Translations under genes and position numbers: made by a program | Shown here: positions 53,469-61,759 of the stretch, in pieces | Layout: every line of letters begins with the position of its first letter | Position numbering within the stretch: position 1 is the stretch's first letter | Notes under the pieces: model-generated | The model's database searches: none | What the model saw: only the letters and a program-made list of their open reading frames with translations | Told to the model about the DNA's origin: nothing | Assembly (NCBI GenBank): GCA_027483445.1 | Contig: JAIXUS010000033.1 | Location: 25,937 to 89,936, forward strand | Length of the DNA stretch: 64,000 bases | Source: Bacteroidota bacterium | GTDB lineage: Bacteria; Bacteroidota; Bacteroidia; M30B66 | Reading direction: 5' to 3'

Positions 53469-54923
53469 ATGAAACACTTTACAAAAATCGGAATGGCAGC
53501 TTTTGCATCATTGATGCTTACTGCCGGAGCAGCTGAAGCGCAGGTTTACGCCACAAGCTTCAGCAATTACAATCCAGGGCCTGTTGCCGACTTCATAAGC
53601 CCAATCACGGTAGCTCGTCCTGTACGAGCAGTTCCATCGAACGCAGTTGGGGCGGTTGATCCTGCCACTAACGATGTTAATATCGGTGAATCAGCCGGTA
53701 CTGTTCAGTTCGTTTCTCTTGGATTCGGTGGCTCTATCGAACTTCAATTTGCAACACCAATCTGCAATATTCCGGGTAATGACCTGAAAATTTGGGAAAC
53801 TTCTTACGGTAACAGTTCAAACTGTTCAGCATGGCCGGAGCGCGCTGCTGTTTGGGCTCGCCAGGATGCTTGTCAGCCATGGGTTCTCCTTACTCCTGAG
53901 AATGGAAATTGCTTGGATTTCGAACTTGACCTGGGTTTCCTGAGCTGGGCCTCAGAGATCAAAATTGAAGACCGCACCTACGATGAAGATGATGGACTTT
54001 TTGAAGCATTTATTTTACAAAACCAGGATGCGTTTGACGTAGACGGTGTGGAAGGTTATGTTGGATGTGCACTTCCTTCAGTTGATGCTTCTGCGAAGTA
54101 TTCACCTTTCCAGGTTGTTGACAAAGATCAGGGTCAGCGAAGCAACAATACAGATGTGTTGTTGAGCCGTTCTGACGAAACCCGCATGTTGGGTGCTCCT
54201 CAGGCTTCTGATGCCTCAACAACTCCGGCAAATAACAACTTCTACGCTTTAGGTTACGGTGGATGGGCCATTTTAAAGTTCCCTTACACTATCTTTAACG
54301 TAGCTGGTCCAGACCTCGATGCTTTCGAAACCACTTTCGGCGACAGGCCATCACGCACTTGTGCGAGCTACCCTGAAAAGGCACGCTACGAAGGCTCAAT
54401 CGACGGAAACGTTTGGTTCGACCTGGAAGTGGTTCCTAACGCTGATGACATTGGAGCTGTTCTTTGCCGCGATGGTAAATTGAGCATTCCAGCTGCATAC
54501 GGTGGACTTAACTACGTACGAATTACCGATGTTACCACTTTGGGAACTGTACCAGGTCTTTCTGATGGCTACGACGTAGACGGTCTTCGCGGTATCAACC
54601 AGTGTGCAAGCACTCCGGGAACAATCCCTGGCCGTGAAGCAACAGAAGAAGTAATCGGCGAAGGTGAATATGGTGTAAGCGTTTACCCAAATCCAGCCGA
54701 GAATCTTTTAACCATCGAAGTGGCTGCTACCAACTCACTGAACAACTATATGGTTGAAGTGATTGACATTACCGGCCGCATGGTGGCTTCTGAAGTAATC
54801 GAGAATAACGGTTCTAGCGTGATGGTTCGCAACCTCAACATCACTGCACTTCCTGCAGGTATTTACGTTGTGGCAGTATCAAACGACGGCAACCGCGAAA
54901 TCGTTCGTTTCGTGAAGAACTAA
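53469..54923 (+). CDS. T9SS type A cargo with internally duplicated domain, probably highly expressed
   Basis: A 484-residue exported protein: signal peptide (FTKIGMAAFASLMLTAGAAE AQ). Two copies of one domain follow: about 35-205 with 'FGGSIELQFATPICNIPGND' and 'DAFDVDGVEGYVGC', and about 215-380 with 'YGGWAILKFPYTIFNVAGPD' and 'DGYDVDGLRGINQC'. The Asp/Gly-rich ends (DVDG) could bind calcium. A T9SS sorting domain starts near residue 405 (VSVYPNPAENLLTIEVAA ... LPAGIYVVAVSNDGN). Codon use resembles that of the 29253 gene (GTA-, GCT-, ACT-rich), and both have perfect promoters, pointing to high expression. Confidence 0.87.
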   Translation: MKHFTKIGMAAFASLMLTAGAAEAQVYATSFSNYNPGPVADFISPITVARPVRAVPSNAVGAVDPATNDVNIGESAGTVQFVSLGFGGSIELQFATPICNIPGNDLKIWETSYGNSSNCSAWPERAAVWARQDACQPWVLLTPENGNCLDFELDLGFLSWASEIKIEDRTYDEDDGLFEAFILQNQDAFDVDGVEGYVGCALPSVDASAKYSPFQVVDKDQGQRSNNTDVLLSRSDETRMLGAPQASDASTTPANNNFYALGYGGWAILKFPYTIFNVAGPDLDAFETTFGDRPSRTCASYPEKARYEGSIDGNVWFDLEVVPNADDIGAVLCRDGKLSIPAAYGGLNYVRITDVTTLGTVPGLSDGYDVDGLRGINQCASTPGTIPGREATEEVIGEGEYGVSVYPNPAENLLTIEVAATNSLNNYMVEVIDITGRMVASEVIENNGSSVMVRNLNITALPAGIYVVAVSNDGNREIVRFVKN

Positions 54924-54949
54924 TCAGCCCTAACATTTAGGCTAACGAA

Positions 54950-54979
54950 AAAGCCCCGGTAAACTCCGGGGCTTTTTTT
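54950..54979 (+). terminator. Terminator after the 484-residue T9SS cargo
   Basis: AAGCCCCGG and CCGGGGCTT pair with a 6-nt loop and run into TTTTTTT. It is very similar to the terminator at 33317. Confidence 0.85.
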
Positions 54980-55307
54980 ATGGGCGAAATGCCGTTGAAT
55001 TCATTTGAATCAGGGCCCTCTGAAAAACACTCGGTTGTCTTATTAACAACACCTTAATCCCTGTTTGAATAAGACCCGTTGCAAGGTTTCCTGTTTTATT
55101 TCAGGCCTTTAGCCCTTTTTTAAGCTCGATATTTCGATAGTCAGAAGTAAGGCAACAGACGAGTTTCTGACTTTTTCAGCAGGCCCCAATTCTGAATGGC
55201 CTCAACCGGCTTAATGCTGGGAGAACGCGAATCAAAAGCTGGCCCAGAGAGGACAATACAAACAACCTGAAAACAATCCAGCCGGGAAGAAACAGAAGAT
55301 GTACCCA
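54980..55307. other. Intergenic region without recognised features
   Basis: About 330 bp between the terminator and the 3' end of the minus-strand metal-efflux adaptor. I see no ORF with coding character, repeat or convincing hairpin. Confidence 0.5.
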
Positions 55308-56438
55308 CTAATCCTCACGACTATTCAACGCACCAACCACTGCCGCAGCCCCTTTGATCACAATCTTAAGATTGTTAAGGTTATCCTGCGTTAGCGAGTG
55401 GATTCCAGCCCATCCATTTTCGCGAGCAAGCACTTGAACAGCCAGTGGTTTAAAGGTATTAGGTTTGAGTTCGAGCATCACAGCATCGCGGCCTCCAAAA
55501 CGAACGATGGCCGACTCTGGCACACTGAGCATAGTGTCGAGGCCCACCTCAATTTCAGCCTGAAGATAAAGTCCGGGAATAAAGGTCTCCTCTGACTCTT
55601 TTAAATGCCCGTGCACCAACACTGTTCGCTGAGGTGTTAATGACTTTCCGATGAGGTGCACTTCGGCAGCATACCATTTCGATTGATCAGCCCCAAGCCG
55701 AAAGCGGATGGGCTGTTTTTCACGAAGCAAAGGGGCATCCTTTTCTGCCACATGAAGTTCTGCATGCAAATGGTTAGGGTCGAACAGCTCAACCAACACC
55801 TCTTGAGGGCCAACAAATTTTCCAATATGCATGTTCACCTTGTTTACAAAGCCATCCTGCGCAGCGCGCAAAGTGTAAGAACCGAGAATCTCATTGCGGG
55901 TTAAACGGCCCGGGTTAATTCCAAGTTGTTGAAGTTGAGCAGATAACGAAGACAATTGAATGCTCAAGGTGTTGAATTCGCTCTCGGCTTGTTGGAGATT
56001 CTTAAGTGCCCCGGCCTCGCCCGCTTGTAGGCCTCGTTGCCGAGTCAACTCGTGCTCTGCCCATTGCTTTCGTTCGAGGGCCTCCCAGTATTTTTCCTGC
56101 AGGCGAATAAAATCGGGATGGCTTAACTCAACAAGAGCCTCACCGCGATGCACATGCATGCCTTCAAGAAGATGTGTGGATTTAACATACCCGCCAAGAC
56201 TTGAACTTATTGAAATTCGCTGTTGAGGCGGCAGTTCAAATGATCCGCTGGCCGGTATTCGCCGCCCCATGGCTCGCATTACGGGAACTGCAGTTTGTAT
56301 TCCACCGGCTTTTACCTGAACTTCGCTCAATTCAATGGTGGATGGGTTCGACTTGTTGAGGGAATCGGCCTGATCGGAGGCGCCGCAGGCCGTTAATAGA
56401 AAGGCAATGTGAATGCTATATCTTTTGAATGACTTCAT
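55308..56438 (-). CDS. Metal-efflux RND periplasmic adaptor lipoprotein (CusB/CzcB-like)
   Basis: A 376-residue membrane-fusion lipoprotein: the signal ends in lipobox LTAC (FKRYSIHIAFLLTACGASD). Segments 'ISSSLGGYVKSTHLLEGMHV' and 'GSYTLRAAQDGFVNKVNMHI' are the two halves of the barrel-sandwich domain, with a helical hairpin between. It sits downstream of, and overlaps by 4 bases, the permease-TolC fusion gene, so the three-component pump is encoded by two genes. Metal specificity cannot be deduced. Confidence 0.9.
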   Translation of the reverse strand: MKSFKRYSIHIAFLLTACGASDQADSLNKSNPSTIELSEVQVKAGGIQTAVPVMRAMGRRIPASGSFELPPQQRISISSSLGGYVKSTHLLEGMHVHRGEALVELSHPDFIRLQEKYWEALERKQWAEHELTRQRGLQAGEAGALKNLQQAESEFNTLSIQLSSLSAQLQQLGINPGRLTRNEILGSYTLRAAQDGFVNKVNMHIGKFVGPQEVLVELFDPNHLHAELHVAEKDAPLLREKQPIRFRLGADQSKWYAAEVHLIGKSLTPQRTVLVHGHLKESEETFIPGLYLQAEIEVGLDTMLSVPESAIVRFGGRDAVMLELKPNTFKPLAVQVLARENGWAGIHSLTQDNLNNLKIVIKGAAAVVGALNSRED

Positions 56439-59400
56439 GGTTTCTGGAGTTGTGTTAAGCGAAAGAGAGAGAGGTTGTACTGCTCAATTCGGGTCAGGTA
56501 ATCGAGCTGATAGGATCGATACTGGCTTTGAACGCGCAATAAGTCGACCAGCGAAAGCTCACCTTGGGAGTATGCCACATGGGCTACCCGCGCTGCTTCT
56601 GCGGCCAATGGAAGGTGCTCGGTATTCATCCATTGAATCAAATCCATTTGTTGCGCGCAGCTCGCGGCCAATTGCGACCAAGCCAGCTTTTGCTGCAACT
56701 GAATGTGTTGATAATCCTGATTGGCGGCTTCTGCCCTCCAGGTTGCGGCCTTCGAGCGTGCCGCTTGAGCATGGGCAAACAATGGAAAACGAGCACTCAC
56801 CTGAATGCCGCTAAAGCGATGGCTACGGTCGAAAAACTGATCCGCACCATTGATGTTTTGAATTCCGGTGAGCGATTGGTTGAAATACCCCAACTCAAAA
56901 TCGGGAAGAAATCGACTACGGGCAAGTGCCTGTTCAAACGATGCTTCTTTAACGCGGCTTTGAGCCAGCAGCAAAGATGGAGTTTGAAGCGATGGCAACA
57001 GATCGATGCTTCCTTCTAACAGGTTGAGCTTAAGCTCTTCGGGAGGGGCAACACCCGCCTTGCTTCCGCTGTATGCCCCAAGTTGAGCCTCAGCAGCCAA
57101 AATCTGATTGCGCACGGATCGCAACTCAGCCTCTAAAGCCGACTTTTCCGACTTCACCAGCAGTACCGCTAAAGGGGCCTTCTCGCCCATGCTTACTTGT
57201 GTAACGGCAATACGCAGGAGCGTGTCGAGTGCCAACCGCTGCTGCTCAAGAAGGCCAAGTTGGGAACGTCGATACAAGAGGTGATTCCAACGCTCAAACA
57301 CTTCAGCTTCGAGCGCTCTTTCAGCGACCACTTCGCTAAGTTCGGCTGAGCTAAGCCTCTGATGCGCATATCGGTATTCGTTCTTTATCGCGAGAGGGTT
57401 GGGTATATTTTGGGCGGCTGTAATCTGGAGGTCGGTGTAAATGCTGTTGTACTGACCATTCATCAAACTCAGGTTGAATAATCCCGGATCGATGGCAGCC
57501 CTTTGTTGGGCAAAGGCCTCACGGCTTAATGCCCGAAGCTTTAACAGCTGCGGATGGTGTTGTTTTACCCGAGCCCAAAGTGTATCGTAGGGAAGGAATT
57601 CGGTCGATTGGCCATCAAGGCCCTGGCCGTAACCAATACCCAGCAAAAAAAGCAGTGGAACAGCTTGCTTCACCCTGATTTTCAGTGTGTAAAGCAGCGG
57701 TAAAACAAACAAGGTGAGCAGTGTTGCCGAAACCAATCCGCCGATAACCACGGTGGCCAGTGGACGTTGTACCTCGGCGCCGGCAGAACCGGCCAGGGCC
57801 ATGGGTAGAAAGCCCAATGAGGCCACCAAGGCGGTCATCAGCACCGGTCTTAAGCGGGAGGCCGCACCATTGAGCACAGCTTCTTGGGTGTCAAGTCCTT
57901 TCTTTTTTTGCTCCTCAAAGGCGCCAATGAGTACAATTCCATTTAACACGGCCACGCCGAAAAGGGCAATAAATCCAACCCCGGCCGAAATGCTAAATGG
58001 CATATTGCGCAGCCACAAAGCCACAATTCCGCCCATGGCCGAAAGAGGAACGGCCGAAAAAATGAGGATCGAAAGTTTGAGCGAACCGAAGGTAAAATAG
58101 AGCAATACCAAAATGAGCATTAGCGCTATGGGAACGGCGATCGACAAACGATTAACCGCTTCCTGAAGGTTTCGAAACTGCCCTCCAAAGTCTAACGTGT
58201 AGCCCGGAGGAACACTCAGCGATTGTTTGATGGAGGCCTGCAATTCATCAACAACAGTGGCTACATCGCGTGTTCTTACGTTAAATCCTGCGATGGCACG
58301 TCGCATTGTGTTTTCGCGTTGAATTTGCACCGGCCCCTCTTCAACTGTGGCTTTCGCCAAAACATGAAGCGGTATAAGATGGCCACTGGCCGACTGTACA
58401 CTGAGCCGCTCAAAGACCGACAAGTCGTTGCGTTGAGCCTCTTCGAGCCGAACTACCATCTCGACGCGGCGCTCTCCTTCGAAAATCCACCCGCAAGAGC
58501 TGCCGGCATAGGCGGTTTGAATAACATTAAGCACTTGCTCCACTTGCAATCCGGCCCGCGCAATGGCCTCACGGTTAGGCCTTATGACCAATTGGGGCAG
58601 GCCGATAACTTGCTCAACATACACATCTTCTGCGCCATCGATGCCAGAGGCCAGCTTGCCGATGCGGGAAGCTATAGCGCCAATGGAATCGAGATTTTCG
58701 CCAAAAACCTTCACCACAACATCCTGGCGGGCTCCTGTCATGAGCTCGTTAAACCGCATTTGAATGGGCTGCTGAAAGCCGAAGCTCACTCCCGGAATTT
58801 CCGACAATGCCATCTGCATTTTTTGAGCGAGTTCCTCCGAGGTTTGCGCACTGGTCCATTCGAGTTTGTCTTTGAGCGAAATGATTAAATCGCAGGCTTC
58901 TACCGGCATGGGATCGGTGGGTATTTCGGAGGTCCCTATTTTTCCTGTTACGGCATTCACCTCTGGAAAACGCTGTTGCAGTATGCGTGCGGCCTTCAGG
59001 CTTGCCTCAACGGTAGTTTCGAGGCTGCTGCCCAGCGGAACCCGCGTTTCTACGGCGAAGTCGCCCTCCGACAAGGTTGGAATAAACTCTCCGCCCAAAC
59101 GCGTAAAGAGGCCAAGGCTGGCCAGAAAACACACCAAAGCAAGGCTTACGATAAGTCCTCGCTTGCTAAAGGCCACCAAAAGGCTATTGCGATAGCTTTC
59201 TGAGAGGCGGTGCATCCAACGGTCGACCTTGCTCTCTTTGGCCGGCTTTCCATTCAGAAACCAGGCGGTGGCTACCGGCACCCAGGTGAGCGATAAAATC
59301 AATGCGCCAACAATGGCAAAGGCCACCGTTTGAGCCATGGGGCGGAACATCTTTCCTTCGATGCCTGAAAGGCTTAGAATTGGTAGATAAACGATGAGAA

Positions 59401-60757
59401 TGATGAGCTGACCGAATGCGGCAAAACGCATCATTTTTCCGGCCTGTGCCTTCACGATGCCATCGAGTGTAAGGCTGCTCGACACTCCGTTGATGAGCAA
59501 GGCGTGAACTACAGCCTCCACAATAATTACTGCCGCATCTACAATAAGTCCGAAATCAATGGCGCCCAGGCTCATCAGATTTCCGCTTACCCCAAATAGG
59601 TTCATACAAATCAGGGCAAAGAGCATCGACAGAGGTATGACCGAGGCCACGACCAGTCCTGCACGCAGATTTCCCAGCAGCAGCACCAACACGGCAATCA
59701 CAATCAGCGCACCTTCCATCAAGTTGTTGCTCACTGTGTGAAGCGCATTGTTCACCAATCGGGTGCGGTCGAGATAAGGCACAAGGCGCAAACCGGGCGG
59801 TAAACTTTGCTGAATTAGCGCAATGCGCGCTTTAACGCCTTCGATTACCTTGGAGGCATTGGCGCCTTTGAGCATGAGCACCACGCCGCCAACGGCCTCA
59901 CCGAGGGTATCGGAAGTCATAGCGCCAAAACGGATGGCCTTCCCTTCTCTCACATCGGCAACCTCCTGAAGGCGAATCGGGAGGCCATCTGCCCGTTGGG
60001 CGATATTCATTTGCAAGAGCTCTTCGGGCCGTTGAATGATCCCTTCGGCGCGCAGATAGAGGTTTTGGCCTTCGCGGGCGAGGTAGGAGCCACCGGCATT
60101 TCGGTTGTTGGCATTTACCGCGTCGACCACCTGCGAGACGCTGATATTCAGGCTGTTTAAGGCCTCCGGCCGGATGGCAATTTCGTACTGCTTCACATGA
60201 CCGCCGAAAGAGCTCACATCAGCAAGTCCTTCGATGCCGAGCATTTGCCGGCGAACAATCCAATCCTGGATGCTCCGTAAATCGGCCAATGTGTAGAGGT
60301 TTTCATAGCCGGGCTGTGGCTTGAGGAGATACTGGTAAATTTCGCCTAAGCCGGTTGTTACGGGGGTTAGCTCGGGCTTTCCCATGCCGGCCGGAATTTG
60401 TGTGGCGGCTTCTTGAAGGCGCTCGGCCACTTGCTGCCGAGCCCAATAAATGTCGGTTTGATCGTTAAAAACGATGGTTACCAGCGAAAGACCCATTCTG
60501 GAGAACGAACGCAACTCAACCTTGCCGGGAATGGTGGCCAGGGCTTGTTCGATCGGGAAGGTTACGAAGAGCTCCATCTCCTGCGCGGCAAGATCAGAAG
60601 CACGGGTAATAACCTGAACCTGGTTGTTGGTAATGTCGGGGACGGCATCAATGGGCAATTGAAAGAAGGAAAACACGCCCCCAATGGCCATCATTGCGGT
60701 GAACAAGGCTACAATGAGCTTGTTACCGACCGATAGATCGATGATTTTTGAAAACAT
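56435..60757 (-). CDS. CusA/CzcA-type metal efflux RND permease fused to a TolC-like outer-membrane factor
   Basis: A 1,440-residue fusion. Residues 1 to about 1,025 are a heavy-metal RND permease, with the TM4 motif 'DFGLIVDAAVIIVEA' characteristic of this class and C-terminal helices 'GFIALFGVAVLNGIVLIGAF'. Residues about 1,050-1,440 are a TolC/OEP domain ('LPYDTLWARVKQHHPQLLKL' ... 'ELSLVDLLRVQSQYRSY'). The joint contains 'AVPLLFLLGIGYGQG', which looks like a leftover signal peptide of a once-separate tolC gene and would give the extra membrane crossing, or a cleavage point, needed to place the OEP part outside the inner membrane. Similar fusions are known in Bacteroidota. There is no frameshift or internal stop. 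Confidence 0.93.
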   Translation of the reverse strand: MFSKIIDLSVGNKLIVALFTAMMAIGGVFSFFQLPIDAVPDITNNQVQVITRASDLAAQEMELFVTFPIEQALATIPGKVELRSFSRMGLSLVTIVFNDQTDIYWARQQVAERLQEAATQIPAGMGKPELTPVTTGLGEIYQYLLKPQPGYENLYTLADLRSIQDWIVRRQMLGIEGLADVSSFGGHVKQYEIAIRPEALNSLNISVSQVVDAVNANNRNAGGSYLAREGQNLYLRAEGIIQRPEELLQMNIAQRADGLPIRLQEVADVREGKAIRFGAMTSDTLGEAVGGVVLMLKGANASKVIEGVKARIALIQQSLPPGLRLVPYLDRTRLVNNALHTVSNNLMEGALIVIAVLVLLLGNLRAGLVVASVIPLSMLFALICMNLFGVSGNLMSLGAIDFGLIVDAAVIIVEAVVHALLINGVSSSLTLDGIVKAQAGKMMRFAAFGQLIILIVYLPILSLSGIEGKMFRPMAQTVAFAIVGALILSLTWVPVATAWFLNGKPAKESKVDRWMHRLSESYRNSLLVAFSKRGLIVSLALVCFLASLGLFTRLGGEFIPTLSEGDFAVETRVPLGSSLETTVEASLKAARILQQRFPEVNAVTGKIGTSEIPTDPMPVEACDLIISLKDKLEWTSAQTSEELAQKMQMALSEIPGVSFGFQQPIQMRFNELMTGARQDVVVKVFGENLDSIGAIASRIGKLASGIDGAEDVYVEQVIGLPQLVIRPNREAIARAGLQVEQVLNVIQTAYAGSSCGWIFEGERRVEMVVRLEEAQRNDLSVFERLSVQSASGHLIPLHVLAKATVEEGPVQIQRENTMRRAIAGFNVRTRDVATVVDELQASIKQSLSVPPGYTLDFGGQFRNLQEAVNRLSIAVPIALMLILVLLYFTFGSLKLSILIFSAVPLSAMGGIVALWLRNMPFSISAGVGFIALFGVAVLNGIVLIGAFEEQKKKGLDTQEAVLNGAASRLRPVLMTALVASLGFLPMALAGSAGAEVQRPLATVVIGGLVSATLLTLFVLPLLYTLKIRVKQAVPLLFLLGIGYGQGLDGQSTEFLPYDTLWARVKQHHPQLLKLRALSREAFAQQRAAIDPGLFNLSLMNGQYNSIYTDLQITAAQNIPNPLAIKNEYRYAHQRLSSAELSEVVAERALEAEVFERWNHLLYRRSQLGLLEQQRLALDTLLRIAVTQVSMGEKAPLAVLLVKSEKSALEAELRSVRNQILAAEAQLGAYSGSKAGVAPPEELKLNLLEGSIDLLPSLQTPSLLLAQSRVKEASFEQALARSRFLPDFELGYFNQSLTGIQNINGADQFFDRSHRFSGIQVSARFPLFAHAQAARSKAATWRAEAANQDYQHIQLQQKLAWSQLAASCAQQMDLIQWMNTEHLPLAAEAARVAHVAYSQGELSLVDLLRVQSQYRSYQLDYLTRIEQYNLSLFRLTQLQKP

Positions 60758-60815
60758 AAATGGAAATCAGACTCCCTGTCTGAAGAGGAAAAAATGAGAC
60801 AACCGTTGAATTCGG

Positions 60816-61205
60816 TTAGGCTCTGGGAGGCTGAAAAATAGCGTTGTCGGGCTGTCGCGGATGAAGAAACACCGGCAAGGCTAAGTGGTTTAGATGCGGC
60901 TCAGCGAGTTGCAGGTGAAAGCATACAGAAGGAATGATGGCCTGTGCCGGACTCAAATTGTGTTGAAAGAAGGGCAGTTGGTTATGGGCATCGCTTGAGC
61001 CTTGCGCATCGGGTTGCACGTAGTGGCTCCATAAAAAATCCAAAAAGCTGTAATCGACCGGCGCATCGGCCTTGTGTTCATGGTAGTGATCAAGGAGTAC
61101 AGCCACTTTGGGCAGCTCTTCCCAATCGGCTCGCGGAAGAAAACTTCCGAGCAGAAAATACAAAGCGAGGAAAAAGCTAAACCACTTCACACCACAAAAA
61201 TACAT
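60816..61205 (-). CDS. Small His-containing exported protein of the metal-efflux operon
   Basis: A 129-residue protein with a hydrophobic N-terminal helix (GVKWFSFFLALYFLLGSFLP). The rest carries several His clusters ('LLDHYHEHK', 'SSDAHNQLPFFQHN', 'HLNHLALPVFLHP'), fitting metal binding in the periplasm. Short proteins of this kind precede cusA/czcA-like genes in other Bacteroidota from memory, but no function is established. The frame continues upstream to 61592 through a repeat element; the start at 61205 is preferred. It is first in the operon with the fusion permease and adaptor. Confidence 0.7.
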   Translation of the reverse strand: MYFCGVKWFSFFLALYFLLGSFLPRADWEELPKVAVLLDHYHEHKADAPVDYSFLDFLWSHYVQPDAQGSSDAHNQLPFFQHNLSPAQAIIPSVCFHLQLAEPHLNHLALPVFLHPRQPDNAIFQPPRA

Positions 61206-61759
61206 CGATTTATCTGCTTCAACCGGCGTGGCCTGCAATTCAGACTGATTCCAATTAGTTGCCCTAAGCTGATTGAATTTTGGGCGCCTGCCCTTCTCGG
61301 CTTCAGGGAAAGTTGGGCTTTTATCTACGGGCACCCGGCCTTTCGCCTGTAGGCCCGAAGCGCAGTCCTGTTGCTCATTGCCAAGCCACCTGCGTTTCGG
61401 GCGCTGCCGGCTACAGTCCGTGGCGCAAGCCTTCCGGTGGGTACGTGGGCAACCCTCACATGGGTATTTCATTTCGCGCAAGCGGGTGTAGCGGATACCC
61501 CGCAAGACAGAGTGGGTTTGGGATTGAGGGCGAGGGCGCTGTGCGGGAGCGAGTGTGAGTGGGCCTCTGGCTGAGGAGTATGAGCGAAACACGCGGTGCC
61601 CGGCGAAAGGGCTTCAATTTCACGAAATGCTTAGCGAGGCATGCGCCCCAAAAATCTCAGCCTGAAGTATTGGTTTACGGGCTTCAGATAATTTTCGCAT
61701 CGACATCAACCTGCGCTTAGTTAGAACGATTTTGAACTATTTTCGGGCATCTGTTTTTT
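61206..61759. other. Intergenic region holding an interspersed repeat
   Basis: This 554-bp gap between divergent genes consists mostly of the element at 61278-61653. A weak TATTTTCG at about 61738-61745 may be the -7 box of the PNGase-F-like gene. Short open frames inside the element show no coding character. Confidence 0.5.
61278..61653. repeat. Interspersed repeat with terminal inverted repeats (about 376 bp)
   Basis: The left end reads TTTTGGGCGCCTGCC; the right end, on the other strand, reads TTTTGGGGCGCATGCC, so the two are imperfect inverted repeats. The inside is GC-rich with blocks shared with 41530-41690 (GCTGCCGGCT at 61403-61412; CGCCGGGCAC on the minus strand at 61596-61605). It contains no transposase gene, so it is MITE-like or a REP-type repeat. 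From memory, GC-rich intergenic repeats of similar look occur in other Bacteroidota genomes. Confidence 0.65.

Noticed and set aside
61280..61574. Short open frames inside the interspersed repeat
   Set aside because: They overlap each other in several frames and have no family resemblance; this is typical of GC-rich repeats.
61206..61592. N-terminal extension of the small His-rich protein
   Set aside because: The extra sequence is encoded by the interspersed repeat and would hide the membrane helix that starts at 61205.
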